Of a DNA stretch of 64,000 bases, positions 31,698 to 41,492 are shown one piece after another. This DNA comes from Saccharothrix sp. NRRL B-16314. Its GTDB lineage: Bacteria > Actinomycetota > Actinomycetes > Mycobacteriales > Pseudonocardiaceae. The notes beneath the pieces are model-generated. The model saw only the letters and a list, made by a program, of their open reading frames with translations. It had not been told where the DNA came from and did no database searches. Position 1 is the first letter of the stretch. Each line of letters begins with the position of its first letter. The position numbers and the translations under genes are program-made. The stretch covers positions 106,905 through 170,904 of the forward strand of contig NZ_JNXC01000023.1 in assembly GCF_000716595.1 (NCBI RefSeq). The letters run 5' to 3'.

Positions 31698-33290
31698 ATG
31701 ACCCAGCAGGCCCGAACCATCCCGGCCGGGAGCGACGCCGCCTCGGCCCTGGTGGCGCGCCCGAACGGCGAGCTGCCCGCGGGCGAGCTGTCGGCGGGCG
31801 AGGTCTGGGCCGTGGAGCTGCCGGAGCTGTTCCGGCAGGTCTTCGTCGGTTCCACCGCGGGCATCGCGATCTTCGACGCGGACGGCGCGCTGGTGGTGGC
31901 CAACCCGGCGCTGGAGGCGATGCTGCCGTCGGCCGACCTGTCCACGTTGTTCGTCGCGGACGAGGTCAAGGTGCAGCGGGAGTTCACCGACGCGTCCGGC
32001 GACCCGGTGTGGGTGGACGTGGCCATGTCGGTGGTGCGCGACCCGGACGGACGGCCGCGGTGGCACGTCGCCGTGGTCGAGGACACCACCGAGCAGCGGG
32101 TGCTCCGCGACTACCTGCGGCACCAGGCGCTGCACGACGTGCTGACCGGGCTGCCGAACCGGCAGGGGTTCCTGCCGAAGGTGGAGCAGGTGCTGAGCCG
32201 GCCGGGCTCGATCACGTTGTGCTACCTGGACGTGGACAGCGTCGCGATCGTGAACGACGGCCTCGGCTACGAGTACGGCGACGAACTGCTGAAGGTGGTC
32301 GCGCGGCGGCTGACCGAGGTGGTGTCGGGCGAGAACGCCACCGTGGCGCGGATCGGCGGCGACGAGTTCGTGGTGCTGATCGAGGATTCGCCGACCACGC
32401 CGGGGATCTCCGCGTTGGCCCGGTCGATCGAGGCCGCGATCACCGAGCCGGTGCAGCTCGCCGGGCACGGTGTCGGCGTGTCCGCGGGCATGGGGTTCGT
32501 CCGGACGTCGGCGCGCGCGTCGGACGCGATGGCGTTGCTGCGCCAGGCGCACAGCACGCTGCGCCGCGCGGAGAGCGGCGGCAAGGGCCAGTGGGGCATC
32601 TACGACGCCGGGCAGGACGCCCGCGACCGCACCCGGCTGTCGCTGATCGCGACCATGCCCGGCGCGTTGCAGAACGGCGAGATCGCGCTCGACTACAAGC
32701 CGGTGACGCGGGACGGCGAGCAGGTCGCGGTGGCGGCCCGGTTGCGGTGGCACGACGCCGAAAGCGGCCCGGTGTCGCACGCGGAGTGCCTGCGGTTCGC
32801 CGACGAGCTGGGGCTGAGCGGCCCGCTGGCCGAGTGGGTGCTGGACGAGGCGTGCGAGTTCGCCGCCGCCGAGCGGCTGCCGGTGCTGGTGCAGCTGTCA
32901 CCGGACCAGTCGCGCGACCCGGACCTGGCCGCGCGGGTGGCGGAGGCGTTGCGCACGTCCGAGCTCGCGGCGCCGGAGCTGTGGCTGAGCCTGGCCGCGT
33001 CGACCCTCACCGACCGCGGTCTGCCCGAGGACCTGGACGCGGTGGAGGACAACCTGACCACGTTGGCGGACATGGGTGTCCGCCGCCTGCTGCACGGCGT
33101 CACGTTCGCCCTGCCGGAGCTGTCCACTGTGGAGCGTCACGCCCTGCACGGCGTCGAACCGGCCGCGGCGCCACCGGAAGCGTTGGCACGCCAGGCGTTG
33201 ACCGCCCTGCTGCCGCTCGTGCGGGCGACCGGCGCCCTGGTGATCAGCGCTGAAGACCTGCCGGGGTGCGACCTGGTCGTGCGATCGTGA
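31698..33290 (+). CDS. PAS-GGDEF-degenerate EAL protein (diguanylate cyclase)
   Basis: A 530-residue cytosolic protein. Residues 45-140 are a PAS fold (FVGSTAGIAIFDADGALVVA, VDVAMSVVRDPDGRPRWHVA, ending in the PAC-like VVEDTTEQR). Residues 145-295 are a GGDEF domain with an intact GGDEF at 220-224 and LPNRQGFLPKVEQVL. The RxxD inhibitory site five residues upstream is absent (sequence there is GENATVAR), so product inhibition by that route is unlikely. Residues 310-520 align with an EAL fold, but the EAL triplet is replaced by AAR (VAVAARLRW), and the N (LVQLSP) and DDFG (ADMGVRRL) motifs are lost. It should make, not degrade, cyclic di-GMP. No ribosome site is evident before ATG 31698. Confidence 0.87.
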   Translation: MTQQARTIPAGSDAASALVARPNGELPAGELSAGEVWAVELPELFRQVFVGSTAGIAIFDADGALVVANPALEAMLPSADLSTLFVADEVKVQREFTDASGDPVWVDVAMSVVRDPDGRPRWHVAVVEDTTEQRVLRDYLRHQALHDVLTGLPNRQGFLPKVEQVLSRPGSITLCYLDVDSVAIVNDGLGYEYGDELLKVVARRLTEVVSGENATVARIGGDEFVVLIEDSPTTPGISALARSIEAAITEPVQLAGHGVGVSAGMGFVRTSARASDAMALLRQAHSTLRRAESGGKGQWGIYDAGQDARDRTRLSLIATMPGALQNGEIALDYKPVTRDGEQVAVAARLRWHDAESGPVSHAECLRFADELGLSGPLAEWVLDEACEFAAAERLPVLVQLSPDQSRDPDLAARVAEALRTSELAAPELWLSLAASTLTDRGLPEDLDAVEDNLTTLADMGVRRLLHGVTFALPELSTVERHALHGVEPAAAPPEALARQALTALLPLVRATGALVISAEDLPGCDLVVRS

Positions 33291-33996
33291 TGATCTCGCG
33301 GCTGCTGCCGGTCAGCGCGGCGCGGTCCCAGGAGCCGTAGCGCTCGGCCACCTCGAACCCGGTCCCGACCGGCAGCGAGTCGAGGTGGTCGGCGTCGGTG
33401 AACCGCAGCGTGCCGCGGTCGACGCGGGGTTCCGGCCAGTCCGGGCAGCTGAACGTCTCGGTCATCGTGACCAGCCCGTCCGCCACGCTCTCCACGAAGT
33501 GCTCGACGCGCACCCGCTCCCCGTCGTGGCCGACGATGTCGGTGCCGTTCTCCGGCGTCCACCGCTCCCACGCCCGCGCGCCGGGGTTGCGGGTCTCGAA
33601 CGCGAACCGCCCGCCCGGGTCGAGCGCCCGGCGGATCGCGGTGAACTGGGTGCGCACCTCGTCGTCGGTGAGGAAGACCTGGAACGCGTGCCCGGTCATC
33701 ACGACCAGGTCGAACCCGCCGTCGAACGCGACCGTGCCGAGGTCGCCCCTGATCCACTCCACGTCGGGTTCGCGCCGCGCCTGCAGGAGCATGCCCTCGG
33801 CCGGGTCGAGCCCGACCAGCCGACCGGGGTGACCGCCGGCGCGGGCGGCCTTGAGCAGCGTGCCCGTGCCGCAGCCCACGTCGAGCACGGCGTCGGCGGC
33901 CGGCACCAGCTCCAGGTAGAAGCGGTCACCCTCGCCGAACTCGTTGATCAGGTCGTAGTAGCCGGCCAGGTCCGCGTCCTCGAAGGCATCCGCCAC
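33244..33996 (-). CDS. Class I SAM-dependent methyltransferase
   Basis: A 250-residue Rossmann-fold methyltransferase. Motif I is VLDVGCGTGTLLKAARAGGH, motif II is RLVGLDPAEGMLLQARR, and the post-motif region is FDGGFDLVVMTGHAFQVFLT. The C-terminal beta part (RVRVEHFVESVADGLVTMTE) resembles small-molecule methyltransferases of the UbiE/COQ5-like group, but no substrate can be given. Start GTG 33996 has GGGCGG just upstream; the ORF opens seven codons earlier. Its 3' end overlaps the 3' end of the PAS-GGDEF gene by 47 bases, tail to tail. Confidence 0.85.
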   Translation of the reverse strand: MADAFEDADLAGYYDLINEFGEGDRFYLELVPAADAVLDVGCGTGTLLKAARAGGHPGRLVGLDPAEGMLLQARREPDVEWIRGDLGTVAFDGGFDLVVMTGHAFQVFLTDDEVRTQFTAIRRALDPGGRFAFETRNPGARAWERWTPENGTDIVGHDGERVRVEHFVESVADGLVTMTETFSCPDWPEPRVDRGTLRFTDADHLDSLPVGTGFEVAERYGSWDRAALTGSSREIITIARPGRTPAGLQR

Positions 33997-34023
33997 CCGC
34001 CCGATCCTGCCCCGCACGACGAA

Positions 34024-34053
34024 GGGCCGCGACCGGATTTCCGGTCGCGGCCC
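34024..34053 (-). terminator. Strong terminator hairpin of the Cvn operon
   Basis: GGGCCGCGACCGG, an ATTT loop and CCGGTCGCGGCCC form a perfect 13-bp stem 15 bases after the GTPase stop. It separates the Cvn operon from the methyltransferase gene transcribed in the same direction. Confidence 0.8.
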
Positions 34054-34067
34054 CCTCGATCAGGCGG

Positions 34068-34664
34068 TCAGGCGAACGTCGGCTGCCGCATCGCGTGCTG
34101 GACCAGCGTGATCAGCGTCTGCTTGGTGGACTGCCGGTTCCGCGCGTCGCAGGGCATGATCGGCACCGACTCGTCGATCGTCAGCGCCTCCCTGATGTCC
34201 TCGATGCGGTGGTGCAGCAGCCCGTCGAAGCAGTTCACGCCGACCACGTACGGCAGCTCGCGGTCCTCGAAGAAGTCGATCGAGGCGAACGCGTCCGACA
34301 GCCGGCGGGTGTCGACGAGCACGACCGCGCCGATCGCGCCCCGCACCAGGTCGTCCCACATGAACCAGAACCGGTGCTGACCGGGTGTGCCGAACAGGTA
34401 CAGGATCAGGTCGCTGTCCAGCGACACCCTGCCGAAGTCCATGGCCACCGTGGTGGTCATCTTGTTCGGCGTCGCGGACAGGTCGTCCACGCCGACGCTG
34501 GCCTCGGTCATCACCGCCTCGGTGGTCAGCGGAACGATCTCCGACACCGACCCGACGAAGGTCGTCTTGCCGACACCGAACCCTCCCGCCACCACGATCT
34601 TGGTCGACGTGACCGTCAGGCTCGCCGCGGGTGTCCCCGACCGCCCGGGAGCGCCACCGCTCAT
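34068..34664 (-). CDS. cvnD: Cvn conservon GTPase (CvnD type)
   Basis: A 198-residue Ras-like GTPase of the actinobacterial conservon type. The P-loop is VVAGGFGVGKTTFVGSVSEI, switch 2 is LYLFGTPGQHRFWFMWDDLV, and GAVVLVDTRRLSDAFASIDF with VVGVNCFDG are NKxD-like positions, the last degenerate as in the family. In known conservons it acts with a membrane-bound kinase-like protein and a roadblock protein as a G-protein-type complex in growth and morphogenesis. The start is not fixed by an obvious ribosome site. It follows the roadblock gene directly, so the DUF742 gene that normally sits between them is missing. Confidence 0.92.
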   Translation of the reverse strand: MSGGAPGRSGTPAASLTVTSTKIVVAGGFGVGKTTFVGSVSEIVPLTTEAVMTEASVGVDDLSATPNKMTTTVAMDFGRVSLDSDLILYLFGTPGQHRFWFMWDDLVRGAIGAVVLVDTRRLSDAFASIDFFEDRELPYVVGVNCFDGLLHHRIEDIREALTIDESVPIMPCDARNRQSTKQTLITLVQHAMRQPTFA

Positions 34665-34711
34665 GTTGCTCTGCTTTCCCTAGTAGTAGGACCTCGCCGG
34701 GTGGTGGGACC

Positions 34712-35134
34712 TCAGCCGCGCATGGCGACGTGCAGCTGCGAGCGGATCTCCGGGGTGAGCTGGACGCCGACCCGCTCGACCAGCCGCGTCATCGCGTAAC
34801 CGATGAGGCCGATGTCGCAGTTGGGCGCGGCCAGCACGGCCAGGCAGGAGCCGTCGCTGATCGACATCAGGAACAGGTAGCCCCGCTCCATCTCCACCAC
34901 GGTCTGCTTGACGTCACCGGCCTCGAAGCAGCGCGCCGCACCGAGGTTCAGGCTCACCAGACCGGACGAGACGGCCGCGAGCTGCTCGGCGCGGTCGATC
35001 GGCAACCGCTCCGAGGACGCGAGCAACAGGCCGTCCGCGGAGACCACGATCGCGTGCGCGACGCCCGCGACCCGGGCGACGAAGTCGTCGACCAGCCAAC
35101 TGAAGTTGTCGATTTCCTCGGCTGCGGTGGTCAC
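34712..35134 (-). CDS. cvnB: Cvn roadblock/LC7 protein (CvnB type)
   Basis: A 140-residue roadblock/LC7 protein. Conserved blocks are [56 protein letters not shown] and [20 protein letters not shown]. Roadblock proteins modulate the cognate GTPase. GTG 35134 overlaps the kinase-like gene stop (GTGA) and has an AAGGAG site upstream. It is followed 47 bases later by the GTPase. Confidence 0.93.
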   Translation of the reverse strand: MTTAAEEIDNFSWLVDDFVARVAGVAHAIVVSADGLLLASSERLPIDRAEQLAAVSSGLVSLNLGAARCFEAGDVKQTVVEMERGYLFLMSISDGSCLAVLAAPNCDIGLIGYAMTRLVERVGVQLTPEIRSQLHVAMRG

Positions 35135-38100
35135 TTCTGCTCCTTGTTGTCAACGTTGCCGAATGACGGGCCTTCCCACGGCATCCCTGCTTCGTCGCCG
35201 GACTGGCGGCCCAGCTGCACGCCACGCTGGTAGGTGGCGAAACGCTGCCGCAACCGGTCGGCGGACCGGCGCGGCGGTGCGGCGGTCGCCACACCGGACG
35301 GCGTCGAGCCGTTCGCGGACGGCTGGGCCGTCGGCGCGGACCCGCGAGGCGCGGGCGCGGTGAGCGAGCCGGGCACCAGGCGCGCCTTGGGCACGCGCTT
35401 GGGCAGACCCGCGTTCGTCGTGTCGTCGACCGGCGCCTTGAGCACGCTGCTGGCCGTCGACCAGCTGTCCTCCGCGGCGCCCCAGCCCGGGGACGGTGCC
35501 GCCACCGCGCCGGACGAGGGGATGGCGGACGGCGCGGGCTCGCGCTTGGGCAGACCCGCCGGCGTGGCGGAGCGCGGAGCCGGCGGAGGCGTCGCGGCCT
35601 TCGGCGCCGCGGCCGGTGCGGGCGGCGTGATCAGGTCGGACCGGTCGGTGTACGCCGTCTGCTCCGACGCCGTGCCCTTGGCGTTGGCGATCGAGTTGTC
35701 GGAACCCATCAGCTCGGTGCGGTCGGCGAACATCGTCCGCTCGGACGCGGTCTCCGGTGGCACCGCGCTCGGCTTCCGCTCGGCCGGCTCGCCGCTCGCG
35801 TTCGCCGCCGCCTCGGCTTCGCCGCCCTGGAACCAGCGCGACAGCACGTCCTCGTAGATCGGCAGCCGCTGGGTGGACGCGTCGTCCTCGTACTCGACCG
35901 CCGGTGGCGGTTCGGGCTGCCTGGTGGACGGCGGGTACGAGTAGTCGGGCAGCTCGTCGTCCACCGGGGGCACGGTCTCGGTCACCGTGGCGGTGAACAG
36001 GTCGGCCGCCGGGGTCTGCTCGATCTCGAAGTAGCCGCCGGGCTCGGCCTCGTGCGTGTGCACGACCTGGGGGAACGGCGCGGGCGTCGCGTCGAGCGGC
36101 TGGTAGCCGCCCGGTGCGATCTCCGGCGTCCACTTGGGCACGCCGGCCAGCACGCCGACGCCGCTCTCCTCCACGTCCGGGTTCGCCTGCCGCTGCGGCA
36201 GCGCGAGCGGTGCGGGCGGTGCCTGGATCGGCTCGGGGCCGCGGTGCAGCAGTCCGACCGGCAGCACGACCTGCGCGGTCACGCCACCCTCTATGTCGTC
36301 GTTGTTGGTCAGCGTCACCCGGATCTCGTGCCGCTTGGCCAGCTGGCCGACCACGTACAGGCCCATCTCGCGGGCCACCGACACATCGACCTCGGGCGGG
36401 TCGGCGAGCTTGATGTTGGCGTCGATGACGTCCTGCTCCTGCATGCCGACACCGCGGTCGTGGATGCGGATCGACACCTCGCCGCGCCGGGTCTCGATGG
36501 CCCGCACCGTCACCTTGGTGGTGGGCTTGGAGAACGCGGTCGCGTTGTCCAGCAGCTCGGCGATGAGGTGCGCGAGGTCGTTGACCACGCGGCCCTGGAC
36601 CTTGAGCTCCGGCGCGGGCGCGATCTGGATGCGGGCGTACTTCTCCACCTCGGAGACCGCGGCGCCCAGCACCTCGGAGATCGGCACCGGCCGGGTGACC
36701 CGGCGGTTGACCGTGGTGCCCGACAGCACCAGCAGGTTCTCGCTGTTGCGGCGCATCTGGGTGGCCAGGTGGTCCAGCTCGAACAGGCTGGCCAGCTGGT
36801 CCGGGTCCTGCTCGTCCTGCTCCAGCCGGTCGATGACGGTGATCTGCCGCTCGACCAGCGCCTGCGAACGCCGGGACAGGTTGATGAACATGTCGTTGAC
36901 GTTCGCGCGCAGCGCCACCTGCTCGACCGCGAGTCGGACGGCTTCGCGCTGCACGGCGTCGAACGCCCGCGCCAGCTGGCCGACCTCCTCGGTCGTGTTG
37001 ATCGGCACCGGCACCAGCGCCTCTTCCGCGGCCCGGGACGGGTCGCGGTGCGTCCGGATCCGCTTGATCGCGTCCGGGAGCCGGTTGCGGGCCACGTCGA
37101 GCGCGGTGCGGCGCAGCAAGCGCAGCGGCGTCAGCATCGAGCGGGCGACGAACGCCATCAAAGCGAACGCGGCGACCAGCGCCACGGCCACCAGCGCCGC
37201 GTCACGCCACGCGGACGCGCGGGCCGCCTCGGTCAGCTCGACCGACTCGGCCTCCGCCTGCCGTTCGATGTCCTGCGAAACGGACCGCAGCAGCGCCGCG
37301 GTCTCCTCGCCGACGCGCAGCACGTCGGCGTCGGAGATGGACACGCGGCCGGCGTCGGCCTGCTGCACGAGCGCCAGCTGCACGAGCCGGTTGCGACCGT
37401 CCACGGAGGAGCCGGACACCTTGTCCGACAGCAGCTGCCGGTTCTCCGGGCTCGCGGTGGTGGCGAAGTCGGTGAATGCGGCGTCCAGCCGGGACTGGGC
37501 CGCGCGCAGCGCGTTGACCTGTCCGGGCGCGAACTCGCCGCGCTTGGCCGTGGACAGCAGGATCGAGTTCTGCTGGCTCAGCTGCTCCTTGGCGCTGTAG
37601 AGCGCGAGGTTCGCCCCGGACAGCGGGGTGATCCGCTCGTGGCTCTCACTGCTCGCGGTCGCGCGGTGCACCTGCGCCAACGCGGCCAGGAGCTGGCCGT
37701 AGGCGCTGTGCACCGAGATGTCGGGATATTTCGTCGTGGTGACCGTGTTCCGCAGCGCGTTGAGCCCGTCCAGCGACTGCAACGACTTCTGGAACGCCTC
37801 GCGCACGGCCTCGTCGATGCCGGTCGTGGCGGCGGCGACGTCGCGCAGCCTGCCGACCTCGGCGTCGACCTTGCTCGAGCGCGTCAGCAGCTCGTTGGCG
37901 TTCGCCTCCCGGCCGCCCGCGACGAACCCGACCGCGGCGTCGCGCTCCAGTTGCAGCGCGTCGGCGACCGCCGCCGTCTGGGCGGACAGCTGGAGCTCCC
38001 GCTGGACCTGGCCGAACAGCTCGACGTCGTCGAGCTGCGTGTTCAGCCTCAGCCCCGCGAGGGTCAGCGTGCTCAGCGCGGGCACCAACAGCACCACGGC

Positions 38101-38271
38101 CAGCTTGCTGCGCAGGCGCCAGTTCCGCAGACGCCACCGGGACATTCCCCGGTCGGCGGTCACGGCGCCTGTGCTGGGCCCCGAGTCGGGTGGACCGCTA
38201 CCCGCGGCACCCGCGTCGAGTTGAATCCGCTCCGGATCTTTCCCGGAGGCGTGGTCGTCGTGACCGCGCAC
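35131..38271 (-). CDS. cvnA: Cvn sensor kinase-like membrane protein (CvnA type)
   Basis: About 1046 residues from GTG 38271 (GGGGAG about 10 bases before it; the long open frame to 38400 adds an unlikely leader). A transmembrane helix near residue 60 ([20 protein letters not shown]) is followed by a nitrate/nitrite-sensor-like extracellular domain, a second helix ([20 protein letters not shown]), a HAMP region and a histidine kinase-type core. That core has [20 protein letters not shown], the N-box [20 protein letters not shown] and the G-box RIHDRGVGM. The final 340 residues are a Pro/Ala-rich acidic tail without fold. In Streptomyces such CvnA proteins are the membrane partners of the roadblock and GTPase proteins; phosphotransfer has rarely been shown. 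Confidence 0.92.
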   Translation of the reverse strand: MRGHDDHASGKDPERIQLDAGAAGSGPPDSGPSTGAVTADRGMSRWRLRNWRLRSKLAVVLLVPALSTLTLAGLRLNTQLDDVELFGQVQRELQLSAQTAAVADALQLERDAAVGFVAGGREANANELLTRSSKVDAEVGRLRDVAAATTGIDEAVREAFQKSLQSLDGLNALRNTVTTTKYPDISVHSAYGQLLAALAQVHRATASSESHERITPLSGANLALYSAKEQLSQQNSILLSTAKRGEFAPGQVNALRAAQSRLDAAFTDFATTASPENRQLLSDKVSGSSVDGRNRLVQLALVQQADAGRVSISDADVLRVGEETAALLRSVSQDIERQAEAESVELTEAARASAWRDAALVAVALVAAFALMAFVARSMLTPLRLLRRTALDVARNRLPDAIKRIRTHRDPSRAAEEALVPVPINTTEEVGQLARAFDAVQREAVRLAVEQVALRANVNDMFINLSRRSQALVERQITVIDRLEQDEQDPDQLASLFELDHLATQMRRNSENLLVLSGTTVNRRVTRPVPISEVLGAAVSEVEKYARIQIAPAPELKVQGRVVNDLAHLIAELLDNATAFSKPTTKVTVRAIETRRGEVSIRIHDRGVGMQEQDVIDANIKLADPPEVDVSVAREMGLYVVGQLAKRHEIRVTLTNNDDIEGGVTAQVVLPVGLLHRGPEPIQAPPAPLALPQRQANPDVEESGVGVLAGVPKWTPEIAPGGYQPLDATPAPFPQVVHTHEAEPGGYFEIEQTPAADLFTATVTETVPPVDDELPDYSYPPSTRQPEPPPAVEYEDDASTQRLPIYEDVLSRWFQGGEAEAAANASGEPAERKPSAVPPETASERTMFADRTELMGSDNSIANAKGTASEQTAYTDRSDLITPPAPAAAPKAATPPPAPRSATPAGLPKREPAPSAIPSSGAVAAPSPGWGAAEDSWSTASSVLKAPVDDTTNAGLPKRVPKARLVPGSLTAPAPRGSAPTAQPSANGSTPSGVATAAPPRRSADRLRQRFATYQRGVQLGRQSGDEAGMPWEGPSFGNVDNKEQK

Positions 38272-38495
38272 CGTCAGCACACTCCCCAGCCCCCCAGCCA
38301 GTGATATCGACACTTCCCTGCCAAACCCGGTGGATCTTGGTGGAAATTTCCCCCGAGTCATACCGCCGTTCGGACGAGAAGCCGGTAGTTTGCAAATCAA
38401 CCATTGTCGCGCGCACCACAGTCGGACGCGCTAAACGATCGCTAACCGGCGTTCACGGAGTTTTCATACGCCCGACCCGGACGGGAAACACCGGA

Positions 38496-38525
38496 GGGGG
38501 AGCCCGACCAGGACTGGACTCCCCC
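38496..38525 (-). terminator. Hairpin after the NitT/TauT binding-protein gene
   Basis: GGGGGAG and CTCCCCC enclose a 16-base loop with its own CCAG/CTGG pair. It lies six bases past the stop of the binding-protein gene, in its direction, without a U-run. Confidence 0.55.
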
Positions 38526-38531
38526 GTCCGA

Positions 38532-39554
38532 TCAGCTACCCGACGCCCCGACCAACATCGTCTTGACGTCGAACTTCGTCTCCAGCAGTTTGTAGGTTTC
38601 CATCAGGTCCGCGACGCGCTGCAACCGGGTGGCGTCCAGCGTCGTGGGGAACTCGCCGAAGTGCACGAGGCTGGCGGTTTCCTTGTCGACCTTGGCGTAC
38701 TCCACCAGCAGCGGCTCCACCGTGGGCCGGTCCGCGGCGTCGCGCTGACCCTTCGCCATCGCGCGCTGGAACGCCGCGACGGTGTTGGGGTTCTCCTTCA
38801 CGAACTTGCCGGTCGTGCCGTAGCCCGCGATCGGGATGCCGTCGGTCGGGCCGGACGCCGCGTCGAGCACCGTGATCTGGCCGCTGGCCCGCTGGGCGCG
38901 GCTGATGAACGGCTCCACCATGAACGCCGCGTCGACCGTGCCGTTCTGGACCGCCGCTTCCATGTCCGGGAAGGGGAACTCCTTGAACGTCACGTTGGCG
39001 GGGTTCACGTCGTTCGCTTCCAACGCGGCCTTCGCGGTGAGCTCGGCGATGTTGTTGAAGGTGTTGATCGCGATGGTCTTGCCCTCCAGGTCCTTCGGCG
39101 ACTTGATGGCCGAGTCGGACTTGGCGAGGATCAGGAACATCTCGGGCTTGGCCTGGTAGCCGTCGTTGATCAGCTTGAGGCCGTCGACGTCCTTGGCGAC
39201 GCCCTTCGTCTCGGCGCTGATGAACGAAACCCAGTTGCCGAAGCTGATGTCGAGGTCACCGCTGATCAGACCGGGGATGGCCGCGGCGCCACCCTGGATG
39301 ATCTTGGGCTCGACCTCCAGCCCTTCCTCCTTGAAGTAACCCTTCTTGATCGCGACGTGGACCGACGCGACGTCGAGGATCGGGAGGAGTCCGAGCGTGA
39401 TCTTGGCCTTCTCGATCTTGCCCGGTGCGGCGGCCTCGGCGGGCTTCTCCTCGGCTCCGCCGAGCAGACCGCAGCCGGATACCACGGCGAGCATCGCGAC
39501 AGCGGACACTACGCCGAAGATCCTTCGGGCCGAGAGGCCGACTCTTCGAGTCAT
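38532..39554 (-). CDS. NitT/TauT (SsuA)-type ABC substrate-binding lipoprotein
   Basis: A 340-residue lipoprotein. The signal RRIFGVVSAVAMLAVVSGCG ends in a good lipobox (V-S-G-C). The mature part is the NMT1/SsuA fold: ITLGLLPILDVASVHVAIKK, GYFKEEGLEVEPKIIQGGAA, IPGLISGDLDISFGNWVSFI and KDLEGKTIAINTFNNIAELT. Such proteins bind nitrate, sulfonates, taurine or aromatic acids. Separated from its likely transporter (41493-43938) by pobA in the opposite direction. The ATG at 39554 has AGGAG about 10 bases upstream. Substrate unknown; the pobA neighbour suggests a benzoate-type acid (inference). Confidence 0.87.
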   Translation of the reverse strand: MTRRVGLSARRIFGVVSAVAMLAVVSGCGLLGGAEEKPAEAAAPGKIEKAKITLGLLPILDVASVHVAIKKGYFKEEGLEVEPKIIQGGAAAIPGLISGDLDISFGNWVSFISAETKGVAKDVDGLKLINDGYQAKPEMFLILAKSDSAIKSPKDLEGKTIAINTFNNIAELTAKAALEANDVNPANVTFKEFPFPDMEAAVQNGTVDAAFMVEPFISRAQRASGQITVLDAASGPTDGIPIAGYGTTGKFVKENPNTVAAFQRAMAKGQRDAADRPTVEPLLVEYAKVDKETASLVHFGEFPTTLDATRLQRVADLMETYKLLETKFDVKTMLVGASGS

Positions 39555-39621
39555 GGGGGGCATCTCCTGTTGGAGTGGCGACATTGCGGGGGCAGGATGC
39601 ACGAGCGACGGGGGCACTGCG

Positions 39622-39649
39622 GAACCACTCAACGTGACACGTGTGGTTC
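39622..39649. promoter_or_regulatory. Inverted repeat, candidate operator between pobA and binding-protein gene
   Basis: GAACCAC and GTGGTTC are separated by 14 bases, with a palindromic ACACGTGT inside the spacer. The element lies between two divergent starts, so it could control both. IclR-type PobR proteins bind such palindromes in other bacteria (family knowledge), but no regulator gene is adjacent. Confidence 0.4.
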
Positions 39650-39739
39650 GGCAAGACCCCAGTCGACCGACACTCGAAGGCTGATCCACTACCTTCGGTG
39701 AGCATCTTTGCACAGGCTGTCCAGAGGTTGGGGTATGCG

Positions 39740-40945
39740 GTGAGCGATCTTGACGCGGAATGGGCCGTACAGAGCAACCGGCGTCCCGTGGGCATCGTCG
39801 GAGCGGGCCCGGCGGGATTGACATTGGGGAACCTGCTCCGTGAAGCCGGAATCCCCTGCGTGGTGCTCGAAAAAGGCACTCGGGAGTACATCGAGAGCCG
39901 GCCCCGTGCCGGGGTGCTCGAGCACCGGGCGGTGCAAATGTTGACAGAACACGGGCTCGCGGACCGGTTGCTCCGAGAGGCGGACAGGCATGGTGCTTGC
40001 GAATTCCGGGTGAACGGCAAGGCGTACGAGGTGGACTACGCCACCCTGTACGACGGCCAGACGCACTACATCTACCCGCAGCAGGAGGTCGTCCAGGACC
40101 TCGCCCGGGTGTACGTCGACGACCGCGGCGGTGCGGTGCGGTGGTCCGTCACGGACGTCGAGCTGCACGACATCGAGTCCAGTGAACCGGCTCTGACCTG
40201 GACGAACGCCGACGGCACCGCGGAGCGGCTCGACTGCTCGTTCATCGCCGGAGCGGACGGGTTCCACGGCGTGACGCGGCGCAGCATCCCGGCCGGCGCC
40301 GTCCAGGAGTTCAGCCACCAGCACGGCATCGAGTGGCTGAGCATCCTCGCCGAGGCGCCGCCGTCCACCCACAAGGTGATCTACGCGCTGCACCCGGACG
40401 GGTTCGCGGGCCACATGCTCCGCAGCGCCACCGTCTCGCGCTACTACCTGCAGGTCCCGGTGGACGACACGGTGGACAACTGGCCGGACGAACGGGTGTG
40501 GTCCGAGCTGCGCAAGCGGCTTGAACTGCGGGACTCCGACTGGCAACTCGTCGAGGGTCGCATCGTGGAGAAGCGCATCCTGGACATGCGCAGCCACGTC
40601 GTGGAACCGATGAACCACGGCAACCTCTACCTGCTCGGGGACGCCGCGCACATCATCACGCCCGTGGGCGCGAAGGGAATGAACCTCGCATTGCACGACG
40701 CCGAGGTGCTGGCCGACGCACTCGTGCGCTACCACCGAACGGGTGATGAGACGGGCTTGCGGAGCTACTCGGAAATCTGCCTCCGTCGCGTGTGGCGTGC
40801 GCAGGAGTTCTCGCAGTGGATGGTGTTCATGATCCACCGTTCGCCGGAACCGTTCTTGAGCCGTTTGGGTCAAGCCAGACTCGAACACCTCATCGCCTCC
40901 GGGTCCTCCGCCGGGTATTTCGCGCAGAACTACGTGGGGCCTTGA
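39740..40945 (+). CDS. pobA: 4-hydroxybenzoate 3-monooxygenase (p-hydroxybenzoate hydroxylase)
   Basis: A 401-residue flavoprotein monooxygenase. The FAD site is VGIVGAGPAGLTLGNLLREA, and RPRAGVLEHRAVQMLTEHGL, QTHYIYPQQEVVQDL, AGADGFHGVTRRSIP (DG motif) and GNLYLLGDAAHIITPVGAKG (GD motif) are typical of PobA. The Tyr of the THYIYPQQEVV block is one of the substrate-binding Tyr of the family. It converts 4-hydroxybenzoate to protocatechuate with NAD(P)H and oxygen. The length fits PobA (about 394). I use GTG 39740, six bases after TTGGGG; an earlier GTG at 39698 cannot be excluded. No protocatechuate ring-cleavage genes are in the window. Confidence 0.95.
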   Translation: MSDLDAEWAVQSNRRPVGIVGAGPAGLTLGNLLREAGIPCVVLEKGTREYIESRPRAGVLEHRAVQMLTEHGLADRLLREADRHGACEFRVNGKAYEVDYATLYDGQTHYIYPQQEVVQDLARVYVDDRGGAVRWSVTDVELHDIESSEPALTWTNADGTAERLDCSFIAGADGFHGVTRRSIPAGAVQEFSHQHGIEWLSILAEAPPSTHKVIYALHPDGFAGHMLRSATVSRYYLQVPVDDTVDNWPDERVWSELRKRLELRDSDWQLVEGRIVEKRILDMRSHVVEPMNHGNLYLLGDAAHIITPVGAKGMNLALHDAEVLADALVRYHRTGDETGLRSYSEICLRRVWRAQEFSQWMVFMIHRSPEPFLSRLGQARLEHLIASGSSAGYFAQNYVGP

Positions 40946-41492
40946 GGCGCCACGGGCGATTAACGGGACCGTTACACCAGGGAACGGACTGTAAAACGAG
41001 GGACCACCGCCGCCTTGTTCTCCACCGAAGTCCACCGGTGTACTCCGCGCCGGAGGACAAGGCGAGCGCCCCGCTTTCCGACACATTCCAAGCCCGGCTA
41101 AACGCCGCAATTGTGCCGGCCATTCGGATGCATCGGCCGCCGATTCCACTTCCTGGACGGTCGCGAGCACCGCACACATCCTCCGCAGGCGCCGCGGCGA
41201 CCCATCGGAATCATTAATGGGAATGACCCGCGAGACGCCCGGAAGCCGCCTGACGCCTACCCTGCGTGACTATTCCACCACAGCGGCGCACCTTGGGACG
41301 GCCGCACGGCGGCTGTGCGGGACAGGAACGATGTCGAATCGTTGCGAACGACCCCCGTCGAAACGGCCCTTCGGCCGCGTGCGCCCCGCGTTCCCCGGAC
41401 ACGACGACGGGCGACCCCCGGCGCCGGCCCCCTGGAGGGCCGACGAAAGCCGGAGATCGCCCGCTGGACGCTTCCTCAGCCCACGCCGGGGC
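40946..41492. other. Intergenic gap between convergent pobA and ABC ATPase
   Basis: This 547-base stretch contains no frame with family-like content; the short ORFs are Arg/Pro-rich shadows. GC is lower than nearby genes, especially near the start. Just after pobA lies TAACGG-GA-CCGTTA (40961-40974), a small palindrome that could be a weak terminator or an operator. I see nothing else. Confidence 0.6.

Noticed and set aside
39731..39736. GGGTAT just before pobA, resembling a SigB-type -10 element.
   Set aside because: It lies four bases before the chosen start with no fitting -35, so it is more likely part of the ribosome-binding or coding region.
40946..41492. Possible small gene on either strand in the pobA-ABC gap.
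   Set aside because: Candidate frames of 60-140 codons have no ribosome site, no family motif and shadow-like composition.
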